Below, one piece after another: positions 32,915 through 41,441 of a DNA stretch of 64,000 bases. The notes beneath the pieces are model-generated. The model searched no databases. It was given only the letters and a program-made list of their open reading frames with translations, and was not told the DNA's origin. The first letter of the stretch is position 1, and each line of letters opens with the position of its first letter. The position numbers and the translations under genes are program-made. The stretch is from JAAFIP01 sp963775085 (GTDB lineage Bacteria; Pseudomonadota; Gammaproteobacteria; Burkholderiales; Burkholderiaceae_C): contig CAVZHO010000002.1 in assembly GCA_963775085.1 (NCBI GenBank), positions 372,001 through 436,000 of the forward strand. The letters are read 5' to 3'.

Positions 32915-34533
32915 ACAGTGTTATCGTGCTTCAGGCACGAACAAGTTCTACAAGACTGCCCGGTAAGGTGTTGCTGCCGATCAATGGTGTGCCGCTGGTT
33001 GTATTGGCTGCCAAGCGAGCCTCAAATACGGGACGAACCCTAATAGTCACTACATCTCTGGATCACAGTGACGATGGTTTAGTCGCACTTATTCAAAGTT
33101 ACGGACTACGCTGTTTTCGCGGTAGTCTTGAAAACACTTTAAGTCGAATCGTTAATGCCCTGTGCTTGTACGATGATCAGACTGTTGTGTTCCGCCTTAC
33201 TGCGGACAATATTTTTCCTGACGGCGCACTACTTGATGAATTAGAGGCTGAATTTTTAACGAAGAATCTTGAATACTTGTGTTGCAACGGTGAACAATCT
33301 GGTTTGCCATACGGCTTGAGTGCAGAAGTAACGCGTCTCGGACACCTGCGCGAAGCAGCCCATGAAAGCGTTCTAGCATTAGATCTAGAGCATGTTACGC
33401 CTTATGTGATCCGCAAGCATGGTGCGACTTATTTTCAAAAGTATCTAAATTTAAAATTGGGTCACTTCCGTTGTACTATTGATTGTATGGATGACTATCT
33501 GTGCATTCAGCAAATTTTTTCAAATGTAGTCGATCCCGTGCAAGTGCCTGCTTTCGAGTTAGTGCGCGGGCTAGAGAAGGCCCCCCTGCAACCGTTATCT
33601 AGTGCGGCGACACCTAAGCTTGTTTTCGGCACTGCACAATTAGGCGGGGAGTACGGCATAGCCAATGCAACCGGTCAGCCCAGTAAACGTTTGTGTGAAG
33701 AGCTAATCAAAACAGCCATAGCAAATGGTGTGGCCTATCTGGACACTGCCAGCGTCTATGGCAGCAGCGAGGCAACGATAGGCCAAGCTTTGAAAAATGG
33801 CTGGGTGGGCAGGGCAAAAGTAATTACCAAGCTATCGCCTTTACAAGACTGCCCGCCTGCCGCATCAGCGTCAATCTTGCATGCCTTTGTTGATTCAAGC
33901 ATCTTCAAGTCCTGTTCGGCGCTGCGAGTGCAAAAACTAGATGTGTTGATGTTGCATCGGGCGACACACCTTGTTGACTGGAATGGCGGTGTATGGCAAA
34001 GATTATTGGAATTGAAAGCGTCTGGTGTTATCGATGAGCTCGGGGCTTCGATTCAAAATCCGGAAGAGCTGTTAATGGCGTTGGAGATGCCTGAAGTTAA
34101 GTTCATTCAGTTGCCTTTTAACTTATTTGACTGGCGGTGGGACGCGGTAATTCCAAAGATACTGGAAGCCAAAGCGTCACGTAAATTGTTCATTCATGTG
34201 CGGAGCGCCATGCTACAGGGGTTGTTACCGAGTGACGATAAAAAACTTTGGGATCGCGCCAATGTGGAGCATAGCGTCGATGTCAGAGATTGGTTGCTCA
34301 ATCAGGTTGCGGCTTGTCAGAGAATTAATGTCGTTGATTTATGTTTGAACTATGTTAACGGTTTAGCTTGGGTGGATGGCATTGCCACAGGAATGGAGAA
34401 CATGGCGCAATTAGAGGAAAATATCGTTTATTTTAATCGACCACCCCTAACCGAAAGCCAGATTAAGTCGTTGCTACGCACGCGACCAACTTTGGGTGAA
34501 GCTACACTCAATCCTACTCTATGGCGAAAATAA
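32911..34533 (+). CDS. SpsF-type cytidylyltransferase/aldo-keto reductase fusion
   Basis: 540 residues in two domains. Residues 1 to ~220 are an SpsF-like nucleotidyltransferase: VIVLQARTSSTRLPGKVLLP (nucleotide loop), 'FRGSLENTLSRI' and 'VVFRLTADNIFPDGALLD'. In B. subtilis, spsF sits with NeuB- and PseG-like genes, so a CMP-sugar-activating role is plausible. Residues ~228-540 are an aldo-keto reductase: LVFGTAQLGGEYGIAN and the tetrad Asp/Tyr in YLDTASVYGSSE, Lys in VITKLSP and His in VLMLHRATH. The fusion implies that sugar reduction and nucleotide activation act in one pathway. It takes the place of a canonical PseF between pseC and pseG. The substrate is unknown. Confidence 0.85.
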   Translation: MNSVIVLQARTSSTRLPGKVLLPINGVPLVVLAAKRASNTGRTLIVTTSLDHSDDGLVALIQSYGLRCFRGSLENTLSRIVNALCLYDDQTVVFRLTADNIFPDGALLDELEAEFLTKNLEYLCCNGEQSGLPYGLSAEVTRLGHLREAAHESVLALDLEHVTPYVIRKHGATYFQKYLNLKLGHFRCTIDCMDDYLCIQQIFSNVVDPVQVPAFELVRGLEKAPLQPLSSAATPKLVFGTAQLGGEYGIANATGQPSKRLCEELIKTAIANGVAYLDTASVYGSSEATIGQALKNGWVGRAKVITKLSPLQDCPPAASASILHAFVDSSIFKSCSALRVQKLDVLMLHRATHLVDWNGGVWQRLLELKASGVIDELGASIQNPEELLMALEMPEVKFIQLPFNLFDWRWDAVIPKILEAKASRKLFIHVRSAMLQGLLPSDDKKLWDRANVEHSVDVRDWLLNQVAACQRINVVDLCLNYVNGLAWVDGIATGMENMAQLEENIVYFNRPPLTESQIKSLLRTRPTLGEATLNPTLWRK

Positions 34534-34537
34534 ATCC

Positions 34538-35338
34538 ATGAAAAAAGGTGTTCAAATATTTGCCCTTCACGGTAAAACAGCGCTCGTAACGGGTGCTACA
34601 GGTCATCTTGGTTCATCCATAGCGCTCGTGCTGGCTGAAGCGGGGGCACATGTGTTGGTCAATTCCCGGACGCGACAGCGTTGTGAGACTCTGGTCAATT
34701 TCTTAGGTACGTCGGGGCACTCAGCGGAGGCAGCTGTTTTTGATGTTACAGATCAGCAAGCTGTCGCAAGTTTTTTCGCCGCCCGTCAAGCGCAGCCCAT
34801 ACACGTGCTGATTAATAATGCTTACGTGGGAGGGGCTGGGGGCATCGAGCTATCGTTGACTGACGCTTACACAGATAGCTTTGATGTCACAGTGCTCGCT
34901 GCACACAGGCTACTCAAAGCCGCTCTGCCAGGCTTGCGAAAAGCTGTGCGCGATGACGGGGATGCTTCAGTGATCAATCTTGCCTCGATGTACGCATTAG
35001 TTAGTCCGGACCAACGCATCTATGAATCAATGCATGGGGTAAACCCGCCATTTTATGGAGCTGCAAAAGCCGCCTTGTTACACTGGACCCGCTACGCCGC
35101 ATGTGAATTTGGCGCTGAAGGCATTCGCGTTAACTCCATTTCGCCAGGCCCATTTCCTTCTGCCTCAGTTCAACAAAATAATCCGATTTTTATTGAAAAA
35201 CTCGCTGGCAAGGTTCCCTTGGGAAGGATTGGTCAGGCTGATGAAATGAAGGGGGCGGCTCTGTTTCTTGCGTCTGCTGCGTCATCTTTTGTAAACGGTG
35301 CCAATATCGTCGTTGATGGCGGTTGGACGTGCTGGTGA
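34538..35338 (+). CDS. SDR-family oxidoreductase of the nonulosonate locus
   Basis: 266-residue short-chain dehydrogenase. NAD(P) motif TGATGHLGSSIA, 'VFDVTDQQAV', 'LINNAYVGGAGG', the catalytic Ser in VINLASMYALV, and Tyr/Lys in FYGAAKAALLHW are present. The C-terminus 'ASSFVNGANIVVDGGWTCW' is typical of classical SDRs, with an unusual TCW ending. It lies 4 bases after the cytidylyltransferase fusion and 10 bases before pseG. Similar SDRs (PtmA-like) occur in flagellin-glycosylation loci. It may reduce or oxidise the nonulosonic acid or a side-chain donor; the exact reaction is not deducible. Confidence 0.82.
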   Translation: MKKGVQIFALHGKTALVTGATGHLGSSIALVLAEAGAHVLVNSRTRQRCETLVNFLGTSGHSAEAAVFDVTDQQAVASFFAARQAQPIHVLINNAYVGGAGGIELSLTDAYTDSFDVTVLAAHRLLKAALPGLRKAVRDDGDASVINLASMYALVSPDQRIYESMHGVNPPFYGAAKAALLHWTRYAACEFGAEGIRVNSISPGPFPSASVQQNNPIFIEKLAGKVPLGRIGQADEMKGAALFLASAASSFVNGANIVVDGGWTCW

Positions 35339-35348
35339 CAAAGCTGAG

Positions 35349-36464
35349 ATGAACGGCAGTACAGTAATTGCCCTCCGCACCGATGCCTCGCTACAGATGG
35401 GCAGCGGCCACGTTATGCGCTGCTTGACTTTGGCAGATGCACTCAAGGCACAAGGTGCCCAATGCCATTTCATCAGCCGCCAGCACCCAGGCCACTTGCT
35501 GGAGGTGATTCACCAGCGCGGCCATGCCGTTACCGCGCTACCGGCAGAATATCTTAGCGCTGCATCTCCAACCGACATCGCGGCGCCGACCCACGCAGAA
35601 TGGCTAGGTTGCGGGTGGCATACAGACGCACAGCAAACCAGTGCCCTCCTTGACAGCCTACAGCCCGACTGGTTAGTGGTAGACCATTATGCGCTCGATC
35701 AGCGTTGGGAAGAAGCGCTTGCGGCCAATTACCGCAAGCTACTGGTCATTGACGACCTGGCCGACAGGCCGCATGTGTGCGACGTGCTGCTGGATCAAAC
35801 CTTTGGCCGAAGTGCTTCAGACTATCATCACTTGGTACCCACCAATTGCAGCTTGCTCTGTGGCACGCAATACGCGCTGTTGCGCCCCGAATTTGCCATC
35901 CTGCGACCGTACAGCTTGCAACGTCGCCAACAGTCCGAATTGCGCCATTTGCTCATTACCATGGGCGGCGTGGACAAAGACAACGCCACTGGGCAAGTGT
36001 TGCAAGCCTTGCAACAGATATCATTGCCGCTGGATTGCACCATCACCGTGGTGATGGGAGCCACCGCCCCTTGGTTGCAAGCAGTGCAAGCTATAGCTCA
36101 AATTATGCCTTGGCCCACTCAGGTGCTTGTTGGTGTTAGCAACATGGCCCAACTCATGGCTGATAGCGACTTGGCAATTGGCGCGGCTGGTGCCACTACT
36201 TGGGAGCGTTGCTGTTTGGGCTTGCCCAGCGTGATGATGGTGTTGGCCGACAACCAACGTTATGCCGCGCGTCAATTGCAGGCCACTGGCGCTGTTTGGG
36301 TACTGGATGTGCAAGCAAATCTAGCTACGTCGATAAAAGTCGTTGTGCAAACTTTGGTCGATGATCCGGTTGCCTTGCACCATGCCAGTGTCCAAGCTTC
36401 AAAAATCGCCGACGGGCAAGGCTGCGCAGCTACACTCAACACACTGCACAAACTGATGAATTGA
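35349..36464 (+). CDS. pseG: PseG, UDP-2,4-diacetamido-trideoxy-altrose hydrolase
   Basis: About 371 residues. PseG removes UDP from the diacetamido-altrose sugar, the fourth step of pseudaminic acid synthesis. It has the GT-B-like fold with 'IALRTDASLQMGSGHVMRCLTLADAL' (Gly-rich loop with the catalytic His region), 'LVVDHYALDQRWE', 'LLVIDDLADRPHVCDVLLDQ' and the nucleotide-binding 'LLITMGGVDKDN' and 'DLAIGAAGATTWERCCLGLPSV'. The ATG at 35349 is chosen because the conserved N-terminus starts there. The order pseG-pseH-pseI with short gaps marks one operon. Confidence 0.92.
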   Translation: MNGSTVIALRTDASLQMGSGHVMRCLTLADALKAQGAQCHFISRQHPGHLLEVIHQRGHAVTALPAEYLSAASPTDIAAPTHAEWLGCGWHTDAQQTSALLDSLQPDWLVVDHYALDQRWEEALAANYRKLLVIDDLADRPHVCDVLLDQTFGRSASDYHHLVPTNCSLLCGTQYALLRPEFAILRPYSLQRRQQSELRHLLITMGGVDKDNATGQVLQALQQISLPLDCTITVVMGATAPWLQAVQAIAQIMPWPTQVLVGVSNMAQLMADSDLAIGAAGATTWERCCLGLPSVMMVLADNQRYAARQLQATGAVWVLDVQANLATSIKVVVQTLVDDPVALHHASVQASKIADGQGCAATLNTLHKLMN

Positions 36465-36470
36465 ACCACT

Positions 36471-37022
36471 ATGCAAGAACATTCTTTAGGCGTACTGCGG
36501 GACATCCAAGCGGATGAATTAGAGCTAATGTTAACTTGGCGCAATGCGCCCACCGTACGCGCCAACATGTACACCCGGCATGAAATCAGCCTGCAAGAGC
36601 ATGTAGCTTGGTGGGAACGCATGCAAAAGCGAGACGATCAACGCTATTTTATGTACGAAAGTGAGGGTACGCCGTGTGGCATCGTGGCTTTCACCGGCAT
36701 AGACATCTGTAATCAAAATTCTTCTTGGGCTTTTTATGCGTCACCCGTCGCCCCTAGAGGTACAGGTAGCCGGATGGAGTTTTTGGCCCTGGATTACGCT
36801 TTCAATTCATTGCGGCTACGCAAACTTTGCTGTGAGGTCCTGGCTTTCAATCAGTCAGTTGTCAAACTTCATCAAAAATTCGGCTTCAAAGTAGAAGGTA
36901 TTTTCCGCGAGCACCACGAGTTGGATGGCGCTTTTGTGGATATTTATCGTCTTGGTCTGTTGAGCGGCGAATGGGCCGAGCACCGTCAGGCCCTCCAAGA
37001 CAAACTTAACAAGCAACACTGA
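36471..37022 (+). CDS. pseH: PseH, UDP-4-amino-sugar N-acetyltransferase
   Basis: 183-residue GNAT acetyltransferase that acetylates N4 of UDP-4-amino-4,6-dideoxy-AltNAc using acetyl-CoA. The sequence shows 'ELELMLTWRNAPTVRANMYTRHEIS', 'HVAWWERM', 'GIVAFTGIDICNQNSSWAFYA', a CoA-binding loop 'APRGTGSRMEFLALDYAF' and 'LHQKFGFKVEGIFREH'. It lies 6 bases after pseG and 12 before pseI. PseH-type proteins often use the same 'R N .. VR..M' opening seen here. Confidence 0.9.
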   Translation: MQEHSLGVLRDIQADELELMLTWRNAPTVRANMYTRHEISLQEHVAWWERMQKRDDQRYFMYESEGTPCGIVAFTGIDICNQNSSWAFYASPVAPRGTGSRMEFLALDYAFNSLRLRKLCCEVLAFNQSVVKLHQKFGFKVEGIFREHHELDGAFVDIYRLGLLSGEWAEHRQALQDKLNKQH

Positions 37023-37034
37023 GGTAAAACCAAC

Positions 37035-38090
37035 ATGCAACCCCAAATCGCCATTGCTGGTCGCCCAATTGGTGCAGCCTATGCACCGTATGTCATCGCC
37101 GAAATGTCGGCCAACCACAACGGCAGCATTGAAACCGCGTTCAAAATCATTGAAGCCGCTAAGCTAGCCGGCGCTGATGCGGTGAAGCTGCAAACCTACA
37201 CCGCGGACACCATCACGCTGAACTCAGATTCTGACGAATTTCAAATCCACGGTGGGCTTTGGGACGGCAAAACGCTGTACCAGTTGTACCAAGAGGCGCA
37301 CATGCCCTGGGACTGGCACAAGCCCCTGTTTGATCATGCGCGAAAGCACGGCATCACCATCTTCAGCTCCCCGTTTGATAACACTGCAGTGGACTTGCTA
37401 GAAGACCTCAACGCACCGGCTTACAAGATTGCCTCATTCGAGGCGGTGGACTGGGCCTTGATCAAGTACGTGGCCAGCACCGGCAAGCCCATGATCATCT
37501 CCACCGGCATGGCCGATGCGCAAGAGATTCAAGAAGCCATTGATGCCGCACGCGAGGGCGGCTGCAAAGAGCTAGCCATTCTTCACTGTGTCAGCGGCTA
37601 CCCCGCACCAGCCGAAGACTACAACCTGCGCACCTTGGCGGACATGGTGCAACGCTTTGGCTTGGTGACAGGTTTGTCCGACCACACCTTGGACAACACC
37701 ACCGCCATTACCAGCGTGGCAATGGGTGCATCCATTATCGAAAAGCATTTCACATTGGACCGCAGTGGTGGTGGACCGGACGATAGCTTCTCTTTGGAGC
37801 CTACCGAACTTGCTGCGTTGTGTCGCGGCAGTAAAACGGCTTGGGCCGCGCTAGGCAAGGCGGACTATGGACGCAAGTCTAGCGAGCAAGGGAATGTTAA
37901 ATTTCGCAGATCTTTGTACTTTGTCAAAGATTTGAAGGCGGGGGACGTTGTTACAGCCGATGCCGTTCGCAGTGTCCGTCCAGGGTTTGGGTTGGCACCG
38001 AAAAACCTAGGCGAAATCCTAGGGCGCAGGCTTTGCCGTGATGTCCATTTGAACTCTCCTGTTCGTCAAGATGACTTTGAGGCGAGATGA
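37035..38090 (+). CDS. pseI: PseI pseudaminic acid synthase
   Basis: 351 residues. Condenses 2,4-diacetamido-2,4,6-trideoxy-L-altrose with PEP to make pseudaminic acid. The NeuB-type TIM barrel shows YVIAEMSANHNGS, 'AGADAVKLQTYTADTITL', 'FSSPFDNTAVDLLEDL', 'PAYKIASFEAVDWALI', 'GLSDHTLDNTTAITSVAMGASIIEKHFTLDRSGGGPDDSFSLEP'. The C-terminal SAF (antifreeze-like) domain is 'RSLYFVKDLKAGDVVTADAVRSVRPGFGL'. The 'FQIHGGLWDG' and 'SNHNG' features favour PseI over sialic or legionaminic synthases. The 3' end overlaps the next gene as ATGA. Confidence 0.92.
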   Translation: MQPQIAIAGRPIGAAYAPYVIAEMSANHNGSIETAFKIIEAAKLAGADAVKLQTYTADTITLNSDSDEFQIHGGLWDGKTLYQLYQEAHMPWDWHKPLFDHARKHGITIFSSPFDNTAVDLLEDLNAPAYKIASFEAVDWALIKYVASTGKPMIISTGMADAQEIQEAIDAAREGGCKELAILHCVSGYPAPAEDYNLRTLADMVQRFGLVTGLSDHTLDNTTAITSVAMGASIIEKHFTLDRSGGGPDDSFSLEPTELAALCRGSKTAWAALGKADYGRKSSEQGNVKFRRSLYFVKDLKAGDVVTADAVRSVRPGFGLAPKNLGEILGRRLCRDVHLNSPVRQDDFEAR

Positions 38091-39262
38091 GATTGCTTTC
38101 AAAGCTGGTGGTGCTGAGGGCGCTTGCAGGGGAGGGAAATTATCACGCCTATCGCTTGCTGCGAGAAGGACGAAGGCTGTTTTTGTTCGCAAAGTGTCTA
38201 AAAACAACTTTTAACTATTGGGTGGGTCATAAACTCAGGAAAGCGGTAGCCACTCAATCAATCGCATTCATTAAGGGCGACAACCAACTACGTCACCATC
38301 GCTATACAGAAACTTTGCGACAAAAACTGATCGGCTCTACACCGCTATTTGCCGATGTGGCCACCAAAAAAAACGGGGCCGGGCTTTTGCCAGCTATATC
38401 CGTTCAGAGTCTGGCGCTACAAGTGGGCTACTTGGTAATGCTTCTGCTGACGGGACGTCAGCGCTATCTTAATCTTTACTACCTTGCATTCCACGCTGCC
38501 ATCCAACAAGTAGTATCTGTGGGGTTGAAGAGTGTAAATACATTTGTTTGCTATAACGACCAACCCTACGATGTTGCCTCTTTGGTTGTTGCTCTGCATC
38601 AGCGTGGAGACTGCCGAACCATTGTTGTACAGCACGGACTGATCTTGAGCCCAGCCTTTTATTTTCCCTCCATAGCGCGCGAGTTTTGGGCTTGGGGCGT
38701 GCTTTCTGAAAAATACTACGGTTCTCGCGATCCTGTCGCTCGAATCTTGATAACGGGCAGATACGCAGAGGACGCGTTTTTAAAGCGAGACACTTTCATA
38801 CCATTCGGTCCAGCTAAAAGCGTAAAAATTTTGTCAGCCCCGTCGTACTTTCATGATGAAATAAAGCGCACAGTAACCAGTCTTGATCCAATAGCGACCA
38901 TAGTACCCGAGGACAAGGCGAGATTCTCGATAAAACTGCACCCAGCCACTAAGTTTCAGGTTGGGTTGCGGCGTTGGTTGGTACGGCATGCCCAATGGCT
39001 CGAAGAGGAAAATGAGTCTATGGAGCATCTTGCTGAGAAATTCGATGCTCTTGTGACATTAAGCTCCACATCTTCGGTGGATTTTTTGCTGAGAGGCAAG
39101 CCGGTTTTCTTTGTTACACCACGCCACGATAATGAGTTCCCCTCCGCACGATACGGTCCTGATCTCAACTGTCTAAAGGTATTCTTATTGTCAAGTGAAT
39201 TCGCATTAGAGCAATATAACTCAGCTCGACTGAGTTTTCTGAAGGATGCTCTTAATGTCTAA
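38087..39262 (+). CDS. Putative glycosyltransferase of the polysaccharide locus
   Basis: 391 residues, not assigned to a named family. There is no signal peptide. The middle has 'CRTIVVQHGLILSPAFYFPS', a pattern seen in GT-B-like capsule and surface-polysaccharide transferases. It is followed by 'FWAWGVLSEKYYG', 'VKILSAPSYF', 'RFSIKLHPATKF' and 'LVTLSSTSSVDFLLRGKPVFFV', where an Ser/Thr-rich loop precedes a Rossmann-type strand. Because it starts by overlapping pseI, a transferase for the activated nonulosonic acid is a reasonable guess. An A8 tract near 38361 encodes 'ATKKNG' and is a possible slippage site. Confidence 0.6.
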   Translation: MRLLSKLVVLRALAGEGNYHAYRLLREGRRLFLFAKCLKTTFNYWVGHKLRKAVATQSIAFIKGDNQLRHHRYTETLRQKLIGSTPLFADVATKKNGAGLLPAISVQSLALQVGYLVMLLLTGRQRYLNLYYLAFHAAIQQVVSVGLKSVNTFVCYNDQPYDVASLVVALHQRGDCRTIVVQHGLILSPAFYFPSIAREFWAWGVLSEKYYGSRDPVARILITGRYAEDAFLKRDTFIPFGPAKSVKILSAPSYFHDEIKRTVTSLDPIATIVPEDKARFSIKLHPATKFQVGLRRWLVRHAQWLEEENESMEHLAEKFDALVTLSSTSSVDFLLRGKPVFFVTPRHDNEFPSARYGPDLNCLKVFLLSSEFALEQYNSARLSFLKDALNV

Positions 39263-40406
39263 GGTGGAACGTTTTTGGGTTGTGCCACTGCTCATGCTTT
39301 TTATGATGCATGGCTTACTTTATTACCTTTATCCAGAACAGCACTATGCATCAGGTGAAGGGGCATCAGGGCCGCTCTCGTATCTAAAGTATCTGTTCCT
39401 TTTTGCTGCACTTCCGGCTTTGATGCCATTACGCACCAGTTGGAATGGGGTTGCCTGGTTTGTTGTTGGTGGTAGCGTAATCACGCTTACCTTGATTCTT
39501 CAAGTATATTGGGTGAACGAGAAAAACTTCTTGTTGTTGCAGTTTGCACTGGCGGTGTTAGGCTACTTCTTCGCTCCCCTTCTAATAGATTACTACTCTT
39601 CAAAGCAGCGCGTTTTGAACTCTGTTCAACTCGTACTTGGAATCACGTTGACGAGTATGGTGGGGGAGCTATTTTTTGGAAGTTTCGCTGATTTTTCGAG
39701 AGCAGGATTTCGAGCTATCGGCCCATTTGTGAATCCCAACAATACGGGGATAGTTGTCGCGCTGTTTGCGGCAATCTATCACGTTCGTCAAGAACGTATT
39801 TGGTTGAATTTATTTAATGGTCTGATTTTTGCTGTTGTTCTTATTATGTCCGGCTCAAAAACAGCACTAATAATGTATTTGGTAGTAGTGTTAGTAGTTC
39901 TACCAAACTTCTGGAGGTCAGTTGTATTGGTTGTGCTTCCAGTTACCCTACTGGCTAATGCCGATCTGGTCTCGGATTTGCTGGCCCAGATAGAGCTGCG
40001 CGAGGTAAGTCTCGACAGTGCTTCGGTGCGGTCGGGCGGTTTTTCTATGGTGCTAGGAATGCTTGGCGAGATGCCTCTAGAGCAACTTCTTTTTGGCTTT
40101 TCTAACCAGTCGCAGATCGACAACGCCTATCTCGATCTATGGGGTTTTGGAGGTATTTTCCTAGTGATTAGTTTTGTTGGGATACAAGTGGCTGCCATTT
40201 TCGTGTGCTTCCTTCAACGGCAAAGACTGCTGCTGCTACTGCTGCACATATTATTCTTCCTAGCGATGATGACAACTAATGTGCCGCGGCTTTGGCCTAC
40301 TGCCTACATGTATTGGGCGTTAGTGGGCATTTCGTTTCTTAGAGTTACTCATTGTAGGAGCACTCCTAGAATCCAACCGATCTCTCACAAATTGATTAAG
40401 GCGTAA
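39255..40406 (+). CDS. Wzy-type O-unit polymerase
   Basis: 383 residues with about 10-12 membrane segments and no other domain, as expected for Wzy or ligase-like proteins. A large periplasmic-loop-like segment carries 'SRAGFRAIGPFVNPNNTGIVVALF', which resembles the Arg/Asn-Pro-Asn loop of O-antigen polymerases. A second loop is 'ASVRSGGFSMVLGMLGEMP' with an Arg. The ATG at 39255 has GAAGG 9 bases upstream and is preferred to an ATG at 39246. It overlaps the preceding transferase gene by 8 bases and ends 2 bases before capE. Confidence 0.8.
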   Translation: MSKVERFWVVPLLMLFMMHGLLYYLYPEQHYASGEGASGPLSYLKYLFLFAALPALMPLRTSWNGVAWFVVGGSVITLTLILQVYWVNEKNFLLLQFALAVLGYFFAPLLIDYYSSKQRVLNSVQLVLGITLTSMVGELFFGSFADFSRAGFRAIGPFVNPNNTGIVVALFAAIYHVRQERIWLNLFNGLIFAVVLIMSGSKTALIMYLVVVLVVLPNFWRSVVLVVLPVTLLANADLVSDLLAQIELREVSLDSASVRSGGFSMVLGMLGEMPLEQLLFGFSNQSQIDNAYLDLWGFGGIFLVISFVGIQVAAIFVCFLQRQRLLLLLLHILFFLAMMTTNVPRLWPTAYMYWALVGISFLRVTHCRSTPRIQPISHKLIKA

Positions 40407-40408
40407 AC

Positions 40409-41437
40409 ATGTTCGATGAAAAAACTCTTTTAATAACTGGTGGCACCGGCTCCTTCGGAAATGCGGTGTTGCGTCGCTTCCTCGATTCGGACTTACGCGA
40501 AATACGTCTTTTGAGTCGTGATGAAAAAAAACAGGACGATATGCGTAAGCGCTACAACCATCCCAAGCTCAAGTTCTACATAGGGGATGTGCGCGATTAC
40601 CAGTCGGTGCTCAATGCTGTGCGGGGCGCCGATTTCATTTACCACGCGGCGGCCCTCAAGCAGGTGCCTTCTTGCGAATTCCATCCCATGGAAGCCGTAA
40701 AAACAAACGTGCTAGGTACTGAGAACGTTCTTGAGGCGGCAATCAACTGCGGTGTCCAGCGCGTGATATGCCTAAGTACTGATAAAGCGGTTTACCCCAT
40801 TAATGCCATGGGTATTTCCAAGGCAATGATGGAGAAAGTCGTTGTGGCGAAATCGCGTTCCAGTACCACTACGGTCATCTGCGCTACCCGCTATGGCAAC
40901 GTCATGGCCTCGCGTGGTTCTGTCATTCCGCTATTCACTAGCCAGATTCGCGCTGGCGTGCCCATCACCATTACCGATCCAAACATGACCCGCTTCATGA
41001 TGACGCTTGACGATGCGGTAGATCTGGTGCTGTATGCCTTTGAACACGGCAACCCTGGCGAAATTTTTGTGCAAAAAGCGCCAGCAGCTACTATCGAGAA
41101 CCTGGCCAAGGCCTTAACCACATTGTTGGGTGTGCCAGAACACCCCATTAATGTCATTGGAACCCGCCATGGTGAGAAGCTGTTTGAGTCTTTGCTCAGC
41201 CGCGAAGAGATGGTTGCCGCGCAGGATTTGGGCGGTTACTACCGGGTGCCGCCAGATTTGCGCGATTTGAACTATGGTAAGTTTGTTGATCAGGGCGAGA
41301 TCAAGATTTCTGAAGCGGTGGAGTACAACTCGCATAACACTATTCGGCTGGACCTGCTCGGCATGCAGGCTTTGTTAATGAAGTTGGGCTTCATGCAAGC
41401 GATTGCCCGTGGCGAGCAAGTTGAGGCTGAGGAGTAA
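40409..41437 (+). CDS. capE: CapE/WbjB/FnlA-type UDP-GlcNAc 4,6-dehydratase/epimerase
   Basis: 342-residue extended SDR, first enzyme of UDP-L-FucNAc synthesis. It removes water across C4-C6 of UDP-GlcNAc with inversion at C5 (and C3). Visible motifs are the NAD loop LLITGGTGSFGNAV, 'RDEKKQDDMRKRY', 'YHAAALKQVPSCE', the catalytic region CLSTDKAVYPINAMGISKAMMEK and 'TRYGNVMASRGSVIPLF'. Its C5-inverted 4-keto intermediate is the same compound PseB makes, so it may also feed PseC; no separate PseB is in the window. An A8 tract (around 40524) encodes EKK. Confidence 0.9.
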   Translation: MFDEKTLLITGGTGSFGNAVLRRFLDSDLREIRLLSRDEKKQDDMRKRYNHPKLKFYIGDVRDYQSVLNAVRGADFIYHAAALKQVPSCEFHPMEAVKTNVLGTENVLEAAINCGVQRVICLSTDKAVYPINAMGISKAMMEKVVVAKSRSSTTTVICATRYGNVMASRGSVIPLFTSQIRAGVPITITDPNMTRFMMTLDDAVDLVLYAFEHGNPGEIFVQKAPAATIENLAKALTTLLGVPEHPINVIGTRHGEKLFESLLSREEMVAAQDLGGYYRVPPDLRDLNYGKFVDQGEIKISEAVEYNSHNTIRLDLLGMQALLMKLGFMQAIARGEQVEAEE

Positions 41438-41441
41438 GGCG

